NCBI GenBank assembly: GCA_021292105.1
Contig: CM037864.1
Coordinates: forward strand, 43,018,514-43,082,513
Direction of reading: 5' to 3'
DNA length: 64,000 nt
DNA from: Anadara kagoshimensis
Lineage: Eukaryota > Mollusca > Bivalvia > Arcoida > Arcidae
Notes under the pieces: generated by a model
Told to the model about the DNA's origin: nothing
Seen by the model: only the letters and a program-made list of their open reading frames with translations
The model's database searches: none
Made by a program: the position numbers and the translations under genes
Shown here: in pieces, positions 21,214 through 30,450 of the stretch
Layout: each line of letters begins with the position of its first letter
Numbering within the stretch: the first letter of the stretch is position 1

Positions 21214-21259
21214 TGTGAGCCAGTACCAAGTCCTTCTGTGCCAAATTTTACGTAAGAAG
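21214..21259 (-). other. Probable 5' untranslated part of the phosphatase exon
   Basis: In frame, the open stretch continues upstream to a stop at 21268-21270, but a plausible acceptor (minus strand GTGATATTTCAG/CTTCTTACG) falls at 21260-21261. The likely arrangement is a spliced 5' UTR exon further right and a 46-nt leader here. The acceptor is inferred from consensus alone. Confidence 0.4.
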
Positions 21260-21596
21260 CTGAAATATCACAATCACGACATAAGAAATAAAATAATAGA
21301 ATATGAATTTTATAAACGCTATAGCTGAAAATAAAATGGGGAAACTCCATTTTGAATCCTTAACTGAATTTTTTTATTTGAACTGTAAAAACTTAACATG
21401 ACGAAGTCAATCTATTTTGAACATTTTGTGAAAAATAATTTTTCAAACAAATTACATAGAATTTAATTGGTGAGGATGCAACTGGAAGTCTTACACTGTA
21501 TTATAGATAATCAGGTCTGCTTCTACTACTGTCCGTTTACTCTGCTGGAGAGAAAGGAATAACGCTAATATTTCAAAGATTTGAATGACACAGTTA
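21260..21596. other. Region upstream of the phosphatase gene
   Basis: AT-rich, presumably a 5' UTR intron or promoter. No specific element recognised. Confidence 0.4.
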
Positions 21597-22155
21597 AAAA
21601 TCATTAATCATTTACTTACAAGAGCCGAGTCGTTGCTAACAATCCTAATTTCGATCTAGTCCATACATTATAACACCAAAACGTTTTTTGGATGGGTGTT
21701 TACAATGGTAAAAATTTTGACAAAATGGCGGTGTCTTTTGTGTGACGTAATGATGACGGAAGAATTTATTCTTTGCGTAGGTGCGCAAGGGGTACAATGA
21801 AGGATAGCTCATAGGTCGAGTTGAGTTTAAAAGTTTGAATTTATGTTAATTTTTTCAAAAGTTTGAAAATGCAGAAAGTTTGTTGACTTTATTACTTTAT
21901 TAAATCAATTTTGGTCATCCCAGTTACGCAAAAATCAATCCGTTCTTGAGCTGCACTAACCTACGTAAATAGTCAACTCTTTCGTCATGACTACGTAACA
22001 TAGAGAACCCCGCCATTTTGTAAAAAAGATTACCATTGTAAGCACCCACCCAGGTTATATTTTGTCGCATAAAATGATATATGAAGCAAGAATGGAGCCG
22101 AAACAGGAATTTTTAGTAACGACTCGGCTCATATAAGTAAAAGAATCATTGATTT
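21597..22155. mobile_element. Foldback/MITE element with arms of about 200 bp
   Basis: The left end (AATCATTTACTTACAAGAGC then CGAGTCGTTGCTAACAAT) is the inverted counterpart of the right end (ATTTTTAGTAACGACTCGGC then TCATATAAGTAAAAGAATCA). Similarity continues inward through GTGTTTACAATGGTAA, ACAAAATGGCGG and TGACGTAATGATGACGGAAG, with diverged matches on the right arm. There is no coding capacity. It sits about 340 bp upstream of the likely first phosphatase exon. Confidence 0.85.
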
Positions 22156-22739
22156 GTACCCATCGTATTGAAATTCATAATATATTTTGTGATCTTGCGT
22201 TCTCCGAAATAGGCTAAATAAATAGTAATTTTAATGGTTTATTAACTTTTGGAAGTGCTGTAAAAATTGAATAAAAGTAAGTATACTGTATCATGATGAA
22301 CAATAAATCCGGCGACATGCTTACTTGCGTTTGATTACGCTAGAGTTACCTCGCTTAGATTAAGAAAATCCCGAATCGAAATATAGCAACAGACATCGAT
22401 CATGATCATGTGATCTAGTCAAGTTTTTTAACTGATAAAGATTGAACGGGCACATGCAACAAATAGTCTTGTAATGTTTACCCGTAAATTAAAGTCATAT
22501 CATACCTGTTTATCGGTATTAACATTCCATTAACATCACCAACAGCGATCTATTACACCTACTTCCTGTTTTGTACATATTTCCCTCCAACACCTTGCGC
22601 ACCAATTAATTCAACACATCTGTTTCAGGGTTTGTTAGCGGCCATATTACTACGCACAAATATTGTTGAAATATATCATATGTTTTGGTGAAAACAGAAT
22701 CAGTTGACATGTACTAAATCTTATCAGAATAAAATAGTT

Positions 22740-22744
<5 letters not shown>
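22156..22744. other. Intergenic, nothing identified
   Basis: No supported feature. Confidence 0.5.
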
Positions 22745-22813
<69 letters not shown>

Positions 22814-22824
22814 TTGTGTGTGTG
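22745..22824. repeat. Compound microsatellite (CT)n-(TG)n
   Basis: About 30 CT units (22746-22807) pass directly into TG-rich repeats up to about 22824. Confidence 0.97.
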
Positions 22825-23235
22825 AAATGATCTTCAAAACGATGTTAAGGTGAACAGTAAAGGTTATGACCTATGTTCTTTTGTGTTTTAAATTAGAAGG
22901 ACGCAACAGATACTGCACGATTTCCACCGGTTTTTAAGTATATATTTCTAGTTTAACAATTTATAAAACTGACAGATATGAATAGAAATAATAAAAGCGA
23001 AATATTAAAATATCAAAATTTTCTTTGTGAAACACATTTTAGAGAAATTAAAACGATTTGTTTGCCGTGCCGGGTATCTGTTGTCCCCAAACTATTTTAG
23101 CTTCTTTACATTTTAATGAAGATTTTGGCTTTATATGTTTCGAAGTATTGTTTTTTTTATTTTTACAGGAGGTCAAGGTCTAATGTCACTTTAAGAATGA
23201 TACGTATGGAGGACAACCTTAATAATTTTTTCAGA
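22825..23235. other. Intergenic, nothing identified
   Basis: No supported feature. Confidence 0.5.
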
Positions 23236-23520
23236 ATAAAATCAAACATAAACATGTCCAAACCACAACATTAAAAGCAAACAAAACTGACAAATTACCA
23301 TGAAACACTATAACTCCAACCAACGAAGTGAGACCGGGTGCTGCTGAAAGGTTGGCCTAGTTAGCTACACTCGTGATAAGTGTTATCAAAACTGAGAAAG
23401 AGTGAAACATGAAACTTCAAATATATGTTCAGAATAATTTTGGATACAGAAATTCCACTAATCAAAAAATTTGTGATGACGGCCATAAACCTTTTTGAGG
23501 GTTTTGGTAAGCATAGGCTT
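23236..23520 (-). mobile_element. Penelope-like element, 3' fragment (copy 2)
   Basis: It starts with the 3' end of the family (plus strand AAACATGTCCAAACCACAAC) and runs to the block around GTGATGACGGCCATAAA and GGTAAGCATAGGC. It is 5'-truncated there and heavily mutated. Confidence 0.75.
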
Positions 23521-23887
23521 TTTGTTGCGGAAACATTCTAAAAGAATTAGACATTTGTCTCACTGTATACATGGTGTAGTTTCTTACAATCATTTTATTG
23601 AACTTAAAAACAAAATATCAACTATTTAAACAACAACATATAACCATAGAAAACATTAATAGCATCAATATGGCGTAGGAATTCAAATACCTCCATGTGT
23701 CGACCATGACATCGAAAGCCAATTGAAAAACATTCAGGCAAAAAAGAGAAAATATCTGACCAATCATAATGCTTGAAACAAATTGAATTGAATTTCCAAA
23801 AACAAAACGCACCAATCCACGTCAAAACCACAATCTCTAAGCAAAGTAAAACCTTTAAGCTGATAAATGAGGTTAAACACCTGAACT

Positions 23888-23992
23888 TCCACCAAAGACA
23901 CCAGGTGCTCCACCAAAGACACCAGGTGCTCCACCAAAGACACCAGGTGCTCCACCAAAGACACCAGGTGCTCCACCAAAGACACCAGGTGC
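23888..23992. repeat. Five perfect 21-bp tandem units inside retroelement copy 3
   Basis: The unit TCCACCAAAGACACCAGGTGC is repeated five times without change; the first 20 bases suffice to define it. Other copies of the element have one equivalent unit here. The array creates open frames on both strands that look like a repeat protein but are by-products. Confidence 0.97.
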
Positions 23993-24300
23993 TCCGGAAG
24001 GATATCGATAAGCATTACTGTCTAGCTAGCCACACCTGTCACGTGTGTTATCGAAATTGGGGATGGAAGGAACATAGAACGTTTGGACGCCAAATATATC
24101 TAGGGCAATGTTGGATACAGAGACACCATACTTATCAACAATAATGTGGCGACGGCTATAAAACGTTTTGATGGTCTAGGCTTGCAATATCCGTGCGTAA
24201 ACAATTTGTTTGTAAGCACCCTGCTTCGTTGTATAAAGTCCACGTAGTGGGAACAAGCTCCATTATAGCGTATCAATTGTGAAGCAAATACCAGATATCA

Positions 24301-24778
24301 GAAGAAATTCATTTCTTTACGTTCTATGAATATTTAAATTTACTTTCAGAGCTTATTCGTTTTTATCGTATACGAAGATTTTCACTCGTGATTGAATATT
24401 TTCACGGGTGGTTGATTCCGTGTTGTATATTACTGCACGCTTTTCTGGGTAGGGTATATAAGTAACACGCGTGTTTTTAAGTTATTCGAACCGGTTGCAA
24501 GCTGAGAGTATGTCTCACTCTGATTCAGATAGGGAATCCAGGCGTGGAAAAAGGGGACAAAAACCCACCCTGCCCTTTCCCCTTTATTATTTTTTCCCTT
24601 GTACTCTATATGTACCATGCTTTAAATATTTTAAACAAATGTTTCTTTAATATTATATAATCATGTTTGTGGATATATTAATATATAAAGAGCTTGAAAC
24701 TAGGCATCCTATTTTAATTGTTTGTGTTTTATTTGCATAGTTAGTCAAGAAAATATTTATTTTCGGAGGAACGGAGAA
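24301..24778. other. Insertion interrupting retroelement copy 3
   Basis: Sequence of unknown origin between two consecutive parts of the element. It has no clear terminal repeats, target-site duplication or coding signal that I can see. Confidence 0.5.
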
Positions 24779-24890
24779 AATAAGCAGGTTTATTGTTGAA
24801 TAGAAAAAGGAAAGGAATAGTAAAAATTAAGTCATCACGTTTAGTCATACAGCTTCTATTGTAGCCTTTCGTTGGCGTCTTCATTCATAT

Positions 24891-25325
24891 GAAGCAAAAC
24901 TTGAAAAATCAATCGTAGAAAGTTTGAAACTGGCAAATTAGATTGTATACGTGAAGTTACACCAGGGAAATTAGGCCGGATGAGCTGAAAAGAGTAAGCA
25001 CCTACTGCTTAGCTAGATACATCCACCGCGTGTGGAATCAAAATTGAAATCATGGGACTGTATATATCCAGGGTAATTTTGGATAGAGGCATCATACATA
25101 TCAAAATTATTGTGATGACGGCCATAATACATGCCCAGAGTCTTGATACGGCTAAGTCTGCAGCATCATTGCGTCAACAATGTATTTGTAAGCAGTTTGC
25201 TTCGTTGTATAAAGTTCCAGTACTAGTGGGAACAAGCTCTACCTTAGTGAATTAATTGTGAATAAAACACCAATACACCAAAGCATGTATATTGCTGCAT
25301 ATAAAACGGAAAAGTTGACAATAGT
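24891..25325 (-). mobile_element. Penelope-like element, 3' part (copy 4), head-to-tail with copy 3
   Basis: It runs from the AAGTTTGAAACTGGCAAATT region to the block corresponding to the IPASPAYG codons (plus strand ATGTATATTGCTGCATA). Its 3' side abuts the 5' side of copy 3 within a few bases, in the same orientation. Confidence 0.8.
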
Positions 25326-25650
25326 TTGTTTTGTTATAGATTAATAACTGTAATTATATTTCATGGATGGTTCATTTGACGATTAACTTGACGTTCTCTA
25401 TGCAATATGTCGGTTTCGGTTGTTCAAAGTGACAAAATTACGCAAAAGAAATTCTGGAAAAAGTTTATACAATGTATCATCTATCTAGACTTCATCAATA
25501 TCACTTTGGATATCAAATCGCCTAATATTTTTAGAATCTCTTGTTAGATTGAAATATATTATTAATGTGTTCCGTTTGATTCCCTATGTCACTGTGATGT
25601 CTTAAACACCAGCTTGCTTTTGGCATTACATATATCACTGTTAATTGTAC
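25326..25650. other. Between retroelement copy 4 and a hammerhead relic
   Basis: It could be the divergent upstream part of copy 4 but shows no alignable coding sequence. Confidence 0.4.
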
Positions 25651-25697
25651 AACACTAGACGGCCGTTCGGTTATACAATCACTCATCATTAATCCTT
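25651..25697 (-). ncRNA. Hammerhead ribozyme relic (inactive), minus strand
   Basis: On the minus strand: AATGATGAG, a stem II region around GATTGTAT, then CGAACGGCCGTCTAGTGTT. It is homologous to the complete ribozyme, but the first core C is A and one A of GAAA is lost. Stem III, the cleavage C and the 3' side of stem I are intact. It lies about 330 bp on the 5' side of copy 4. Confidence 0.72.
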
Positions 25698-25782
25698 AGA
25701 TGAAAATTGTGAAACCAAATTTTTAAGGAGTTGAAAAAATATCCTCAGGATCAAAATAAATAAATTTAACCTAATATATCTA

Positions 25783-25823
<41 letters not shown>

Positions 25824-25969
25824 ATTTTCAGATTCTAACTAGTTGCAAGGTTTGATAGTAGTATAGTTCTGACAATACAAAAGTGTTGCCTTAATTGGCA
25901 AAACAAGGTAAACCAAATCATCAACATGGAAAATACGGAGCCCAGCTCAGATAAGTTCCGTTGGAGTTG
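25698..25969. repeat. Spacer with poly(T) tract
   Basis: About 38 consecutive T at 25785-25822. The rest is unremarkable. Confidence 0.6.
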
Positions 25970-26303
25970 AGTAATGGTTATTAACGTCCCAGTCGAGATT
26001 ATTTCACTTATACCGAGACGTCGCCAACTATAGGCTAAGGTGCAGAAATTTTGCCTGTGCGTTGCGCTGATGGCATTATACAGCAGGGTTCTTTAGCGTG
26101 CCAAGCCCACCGTGGCACGGGACCTCGTTTATTTTAAGTTCCCATCCGAAAGAACCGTGACTTTCATTTCGTAATGCCGAGTGCTTGGCGAAAGAACAGT
26201 CACCTCCCACTTTTAAGTCTTGGGTCAGACCCGGTCGCGGTTCGAACATACGACCTCCCACCTACGGAGCGATCACTCTACCAACTGAGCTACCGCAGTG
26301 GTC
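25970..26303 (-). mobile_element. tRNA-derived SINE (first family), fullest copy
   Basis: The minus-strand order is a tRNA-like head (box A GGTAGCTCAGTTGGTAGAG; box B region GTTCGAACC with changes after it), a body with CACGGTTCTTTCGGATGG, a block whose plus strand is CGTGCCAAGCCCACC, and a tail whose plus strand contains TTATTTCACTTATACCGAGA. The tail is the module also seen at 4795 and 15165. The design is familiar from bivalve genomes, from memory of such repeats. Confidence 0.88.
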
Positions 26304-26666
26304 CCTGCTCAGATGAAGAACTTAGTATAATATGATTGTGAAAGTATGTAAGCACTATTCACGTTCTACTCTTTTCGAAGACAAGAGCAGGTAACTATCT
26401 TTTAGCTAATAACAAAATCAAGCAACATCCTTCTTAACTCTATAATCAATATATACTTGTGGAAAATATTAACAAAATGCACAGTTATTACAAATCGCAC
26501 CAAAGCTAAGTAAATAAAAACTTTGAACCTGTTCTAAATACAACATCGTTCAGAAAAATACTGTACATACGTTCATGATGACTTACAGGCGATAAACTGA
26601 TTATTATAGAAAGCTTATCCCTAGGTGTAAAACGCAAACGACATAATATTTAGAATCAGAAGTAAA
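26304..26666. other. Intergenic, nothing identified
   Basis: No supported feature. Confidence 0.5.
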
Positions 26667-26815
26667 AAAAACAACCAATCCATGTCTAAAGCATAATCTC
26701 AAAGCAAAGTCAAAACTTTAAAAGAAAACTTCCATTAGGGATGTGAGATTAGGTGTTCAGAAAGGGTAAGCACCTCTTGTTTGACTAGCTTCACCCCAAA
26801 CAAGTGAAATGAAAA
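26667..26815 (-). mobile_element. Penelope-like element, short 3' fragment (copy 5)
   Basis: It contains the 3' end (plus strand CCAATCCATGTCTAAAGC) and about 130 bp inward to the AAGCACCTCTTGTTTGACTA block. Heavily 5'-truncated. Confidence 0.72.
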
Positions 26816-27054
26816 TAACCTTTAAGATTGTCATCTATATCCCCAGTTCACTTTCTCTATCTAGGATTTTCCTAAACTTAAAGTTACCTTTAGAACTACA
26901 AATGAATATTTCGTAAAAAAAATAATAAATAAATAAAAATAAATGATATAAACTTGAAGAGATCTTCAAAATGACACCAAAATTCCAATTCCTGATTATC
27001 TTTACATTTTAGCAATAAAAAAGAAAGAAAAACGAGAAAAAGAAAAAAAATCAA
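26816..27054. other. Spacer, nothing identified
   Basis: A-rich sequence without a feature. Confidence 0.5.
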
Positions 27055-27182
27055 ACATACAATTTCATGTCCATAACACAATTTCAAAAGCAATTGAAAA
27101 CTTCTAAAACAGTTAAAAAAAAATAAACACGAACTTCCACCAGGGAAGTGAATTCTGATACTCCGGAAAGGTAAGCACCTAA
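27055..27182 (-). mobile_element. Penelope-like element, short 3' fragment (copy 6)
   Basis: A 3'-end fragment marked by plus-strand CACGAACTTCCACCAGGGAA and CTCCGGAAAGGTAAGCACC. Confidence 0.75.
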
Positions 27183-28048
27183 AAAAATAATTTGCAAGAC
27201 TTAAGGTAAAAAATAAAAAAATATTTTGAAACTAGGACCAGTTTGTTTAAGATGTATCTCTAAAAGTGCCACTGAACATATTACGTCAAGCAACTCAATA
27301 CTTAATAATTTAATTGTCACGGGTCAATTTCATCTTTATGAGATTCCTTTTATTAAAATATGTATTACTTATAAATTATTTTTAAAATATGACATTTTTA
27401 TCTGTAAGGAATTTATTTTATCCAGCCAGGTATAATAGTCTTTAGAAACTATATATTCAAGAATGAATGAGAAAAGTACCATGTCTTTAAACAACTTCTG
27501 ATTGGATAAGAACAAGTCGGCAGACTTCCCGGTTCAAAATCCGGAACAAAATCAGGGTATCAATATATACAAAAGCTTATATCTCGGTTAAACTTAAAAC
27601 ACACAAATTGAAAAAAATCATATTTCAAACAGTCTTAAGATCACAGTCTTAAGCTCATGTGCTCTTTTTTGTCGTTAAAAACCCTTGCAAGGGAAAAGTA
27701 ATATGGAAACAAATTATTGCTGAACATATGCATTTAACAATTGCCACGGCAACATACCAAACCCAGTCGATAAAACGAAACCATACAAGTCATATGGGTG
27801 AGAACTCCAGACTTTGAGCTACATACAAAGTGATCTAGTGGATTACAGTTCTTCTTATGCCTAGGCAGATCTTGTTAATACGAGTATGTAAAAATTCCTT
27901 GTTTGGTTGCCATAGGTCAATTGTCTCTTCTGTAAGAACTGGCCGCTTCGATATAAGTGAAACAATCTTGATCTTGAAGTTTATGTCTTGAAGCTAGAAC
28001 AAAGAAAAACTCAAATTGAAGTGCAGAAAAACAGCTTTTGCATTGAGT
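27183..28048. other. Spacer, nothing identified
   Basis: No gene or repeat recognised between copies 6 and 7. Confidence 0.5.
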
Positions 28049-28215
28049 ACAAAAACAAACATACTAGTCCATGTCTTAATCACAATCAAGGAAAGTAAAA
28101 ACTTTAAAACTGACAAGATAGGTTAAACACGTGAACCAGGGAAGTGAGCCCTGTGCTCCGGAAGTGTAAACACCTCTTGATTAGTTAGTTGCACCCGAAA
28201 CATGTGGGACATGTA
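28049..28215 (-). mobile_element. Penelope-like element, short 3' fragment (copy 7)
   Basis: It starts at the 3' end (plus strand AACAAACATACTAGTCCATG) and includes GTGCTCCGGAAGTGTAA. Truncated after the block homologous to ACACGTGG. Confidence 0.78.
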
Positions 28216-29021
28216 ACCGAAAAACAAGCGTGTAGTCAACGCTTTGTATAGAAACTCCTGTGATCTGTGAAGATATATATTTTCGGATAAAGAAAATTAA
28301 ATAATATTTCAATATTAAAGGGTGTGGTCGTTTAAAGATTATTCAAATGAATAAACTTATTAAAATTTAAATCCAAATAAGTCAAAAGATAAAATAAATG
28401 AACATCCGATATCCTGCATTCCTGACCACCCATTCATGCATGTTCTCTAATATAACCCTTTCTATACCTTTAATATCAATAAGAAGTAGAACAACACATG
28501 TGGGCCTTAACGTCATTTGTTTGTTTTTAATATATATTATAGATGTAAAAATAATTCAGATCTTTTTTCAAATAAATCTTCTTTACGTTTACCTGAATGC
28601 ATCGTCATTTTTTTAATGTAATAATTCTAAGATTGAAAAAGGTGTAAGGCAGTGCAACCAATTGACATCTTTTTATATTGGGATCTATAGGTCGCTCTGA
28701 TTGTAGGCGTGTAAACTGAATCGTGCTCACCACCAAGAGAACCTAAAACTATTTTACTGACAATGGCATAACGGTGCTGTATCATGCACTTCACAAAAAG
28801 GATAATTCTTAATCGTCCCCATGCTTCATATACGATATAGTCTATTTCTACACGAGTTTGGAGGCTGATTAATATTGTGAAGCTTTCTGCTTATAAAAGG
28901 ATTTTGGTATAGTCAATAAATACTACTCACAAAATTATCTTCTCATTGCTGTATACGAAGTTTTTATCTTCGTAATTATAATGCGATCATGTAATATTGG
29001 AATGTCATGTATTCAATGGAT
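28216..29021. other. Spacer, nothing identified
   Basis: No supported feature. Confidence 0.5.
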
Positions 29022-29385
29022 CAAAAACAAAACAGCCCATGTTCAAAGTTCAATGAAAAACCCAAAGTAAAACTGGCCAATTCAAGTTAAACACGCGTTT
29101 TTCACCCGAAAGGAAAGTAGACTGGATGTTCCAAAGGGGCAAGCGACATCCTCCATGTATGTAATCAAAATACGGGAAACGAGGTACATGGAACTACGGG
29201 ACGTAATATATCTAGGACCAACCTAAACACAGAGATATTTCGATGTTTTTCATAATTTTTATGTATAAAGTTGTATGAAGTTCCCGTAGTTGAAACAAGC
29301 TCTACCGTAGCTTAATATCTGGGAAGTAAATACACCATAAATAGTTATATTACTGGATGAAATAGGAAAGTTGTCTATAGAACAA
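29022..29385 (-). mobile_element. Penelope-like element, 3' part with internal deletion (copy 8)
   Basis: It runs from the 3' end to the block at GAAGTTCCCGTAGTTGAAAC and beyond to about 29385, but lacks most of the segment coding the KALKTFYGRHH stretch. Confidence 0.7.
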
Positions 29386-29921
29386 TTTAAGTTATTACGT
29401 ATATCATATGGTTTTAAATAGTCTTTCGTGGCGTACGTGATTATTTAGGAATTAATACAACGCTTTACATATCCAAAAACGAAACGTTTTGATGCAATAA
29501 AGTGAACAATTTCACAAGCACAAACTCCTTTTGATTGATTTGTTATATTTAGAAACGCTATTTTTTAAGTTAAAACTCACACGAGCTAGCAGTAAACCAA
29601 TTCAACTCTAGACCTTTTTGTATCATTTAAAACAACATTCAGTAAAACACACAGTCGTTAAAACGTTATGGTGCCAGACATCAATAAACCAAACTCGAGC
29701 GGACAACCAACCAACGGCAAAATCATTTTTAAAAATTTGCCAACGAATGTTTAGTGGGATAAAGGTCTATCAGCTAAGTATTATTCAGTACTTAAAAACT
29801 TGTTTACCAGACCAACGGTCTCAACTACCTTCATATTTAACAAATGTTATCATCAGAGAATACGATTTGAAAAAAATACCGACCCGTTGCATTATATTTC
29901 ACTGATGGTTGCTTATTTAAG
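29386..29921. other. Spacer, nothing identified
   Basis: A short open frame (29618-29905) has no recognisable domain and is probably chance. Confidence 0.5.
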
Positions 29922-30065
29922 AAAATTACTTGTTCACCCTTCAGGAGAATGCGATCTCACTTCCCTGATGGAAGTTCACGCGTTTAACTAAAGTCTTAAC
30001 TTTTTACTTTACTTTGGGATTGTGATTTGGAAATGGACTGGTATGTTTTTTTATTTGCGTTTTTT
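29922..30065 (+). mobile_element. Penelope-like element, short 3' fragment (copy 9)
   Basis: CTTCCCTGATGGAAGTTCAC, then GGGATTGTGATTTGGAAATG and GGTATGTTTTT. The orientation switches to plus here. Confidence 0.72.
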
Positions 30066-30177
30066 ATATATTACACATCATAAACAAGGGTAACACTGGC
30101 AGTCAACCTATGGCCACAAAGCTTGATGGTCATGCTAACGAGAGTTTTCAACAGATGGTCATAGAAATATAATTTAA

Positions 30178-30450
30178 ATTGTATACAACGATGCAAGCTA
30201 CCAACAGATATTGCAAGCCTAGTATTATCAAGTCCTGAAAAAATTTAAGGTTGGCATCACAATATTGTTGATAAGAATGATGACCCTGGATCTCAAATTA
30301 TCTGGCATAGATTTTCATATATCCTTCATTCCTAATTTTGATTTCAAACATGTCGGGTATAGTTAGCTAGATGTTTAACCATCCTCAGCATAGGGTCTCA
30401 TTATCCTGGTGTAAGTCATTTAACTTGCCAGTTTTTAATTTTTTTAAATT
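30178..30450 (+). mobile_element. Penelope-like element, 3' part (copy 10)
   Basis: It starts near TATTGCAAGCCTAGTATTAT, includes CATCACAATATTGTTGATAA, and decays after TTTAACTTGCCAGTTTTT. Confidence 0.7.

Larger units (their letters stand above)
23795..24895 (-). mobile_element. Penelope-like element, 3' part with internal insertion (copy 3)
   Basis: Segments 23795-24300 and 24779-24895 are consecutive parts of one minus-strand copy, split by about 480 bp of foreign sequence with a small deletion at the join. The outer segment holds the block coding YDKRDD-like sequence (plus strand GTCATCACGTTTAGTCATA). The inner one runs to the 3' end. A 21-bp minisatellite has expanded within its 3' region. 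Confidence 0.75.

Noticed and set aside
23888..23992. Regular repeats as a possible CRISPR array
   Set aside because: The units are directly adjacent with no spacers, and the genome is eukaryotic.
23773..24144. Open frames with a repeated HQRHQVL-type peptide, resembling a repeat protein
   Set aside because: They are translations of the 21-bp minisatellite inside a truncated retroelement copy; both strands are open only because 21 is a multiple of three.
26200..26303. tRNA gene on the minus strand
   Set aside because: Same SINE family head; box B is partly decayed.
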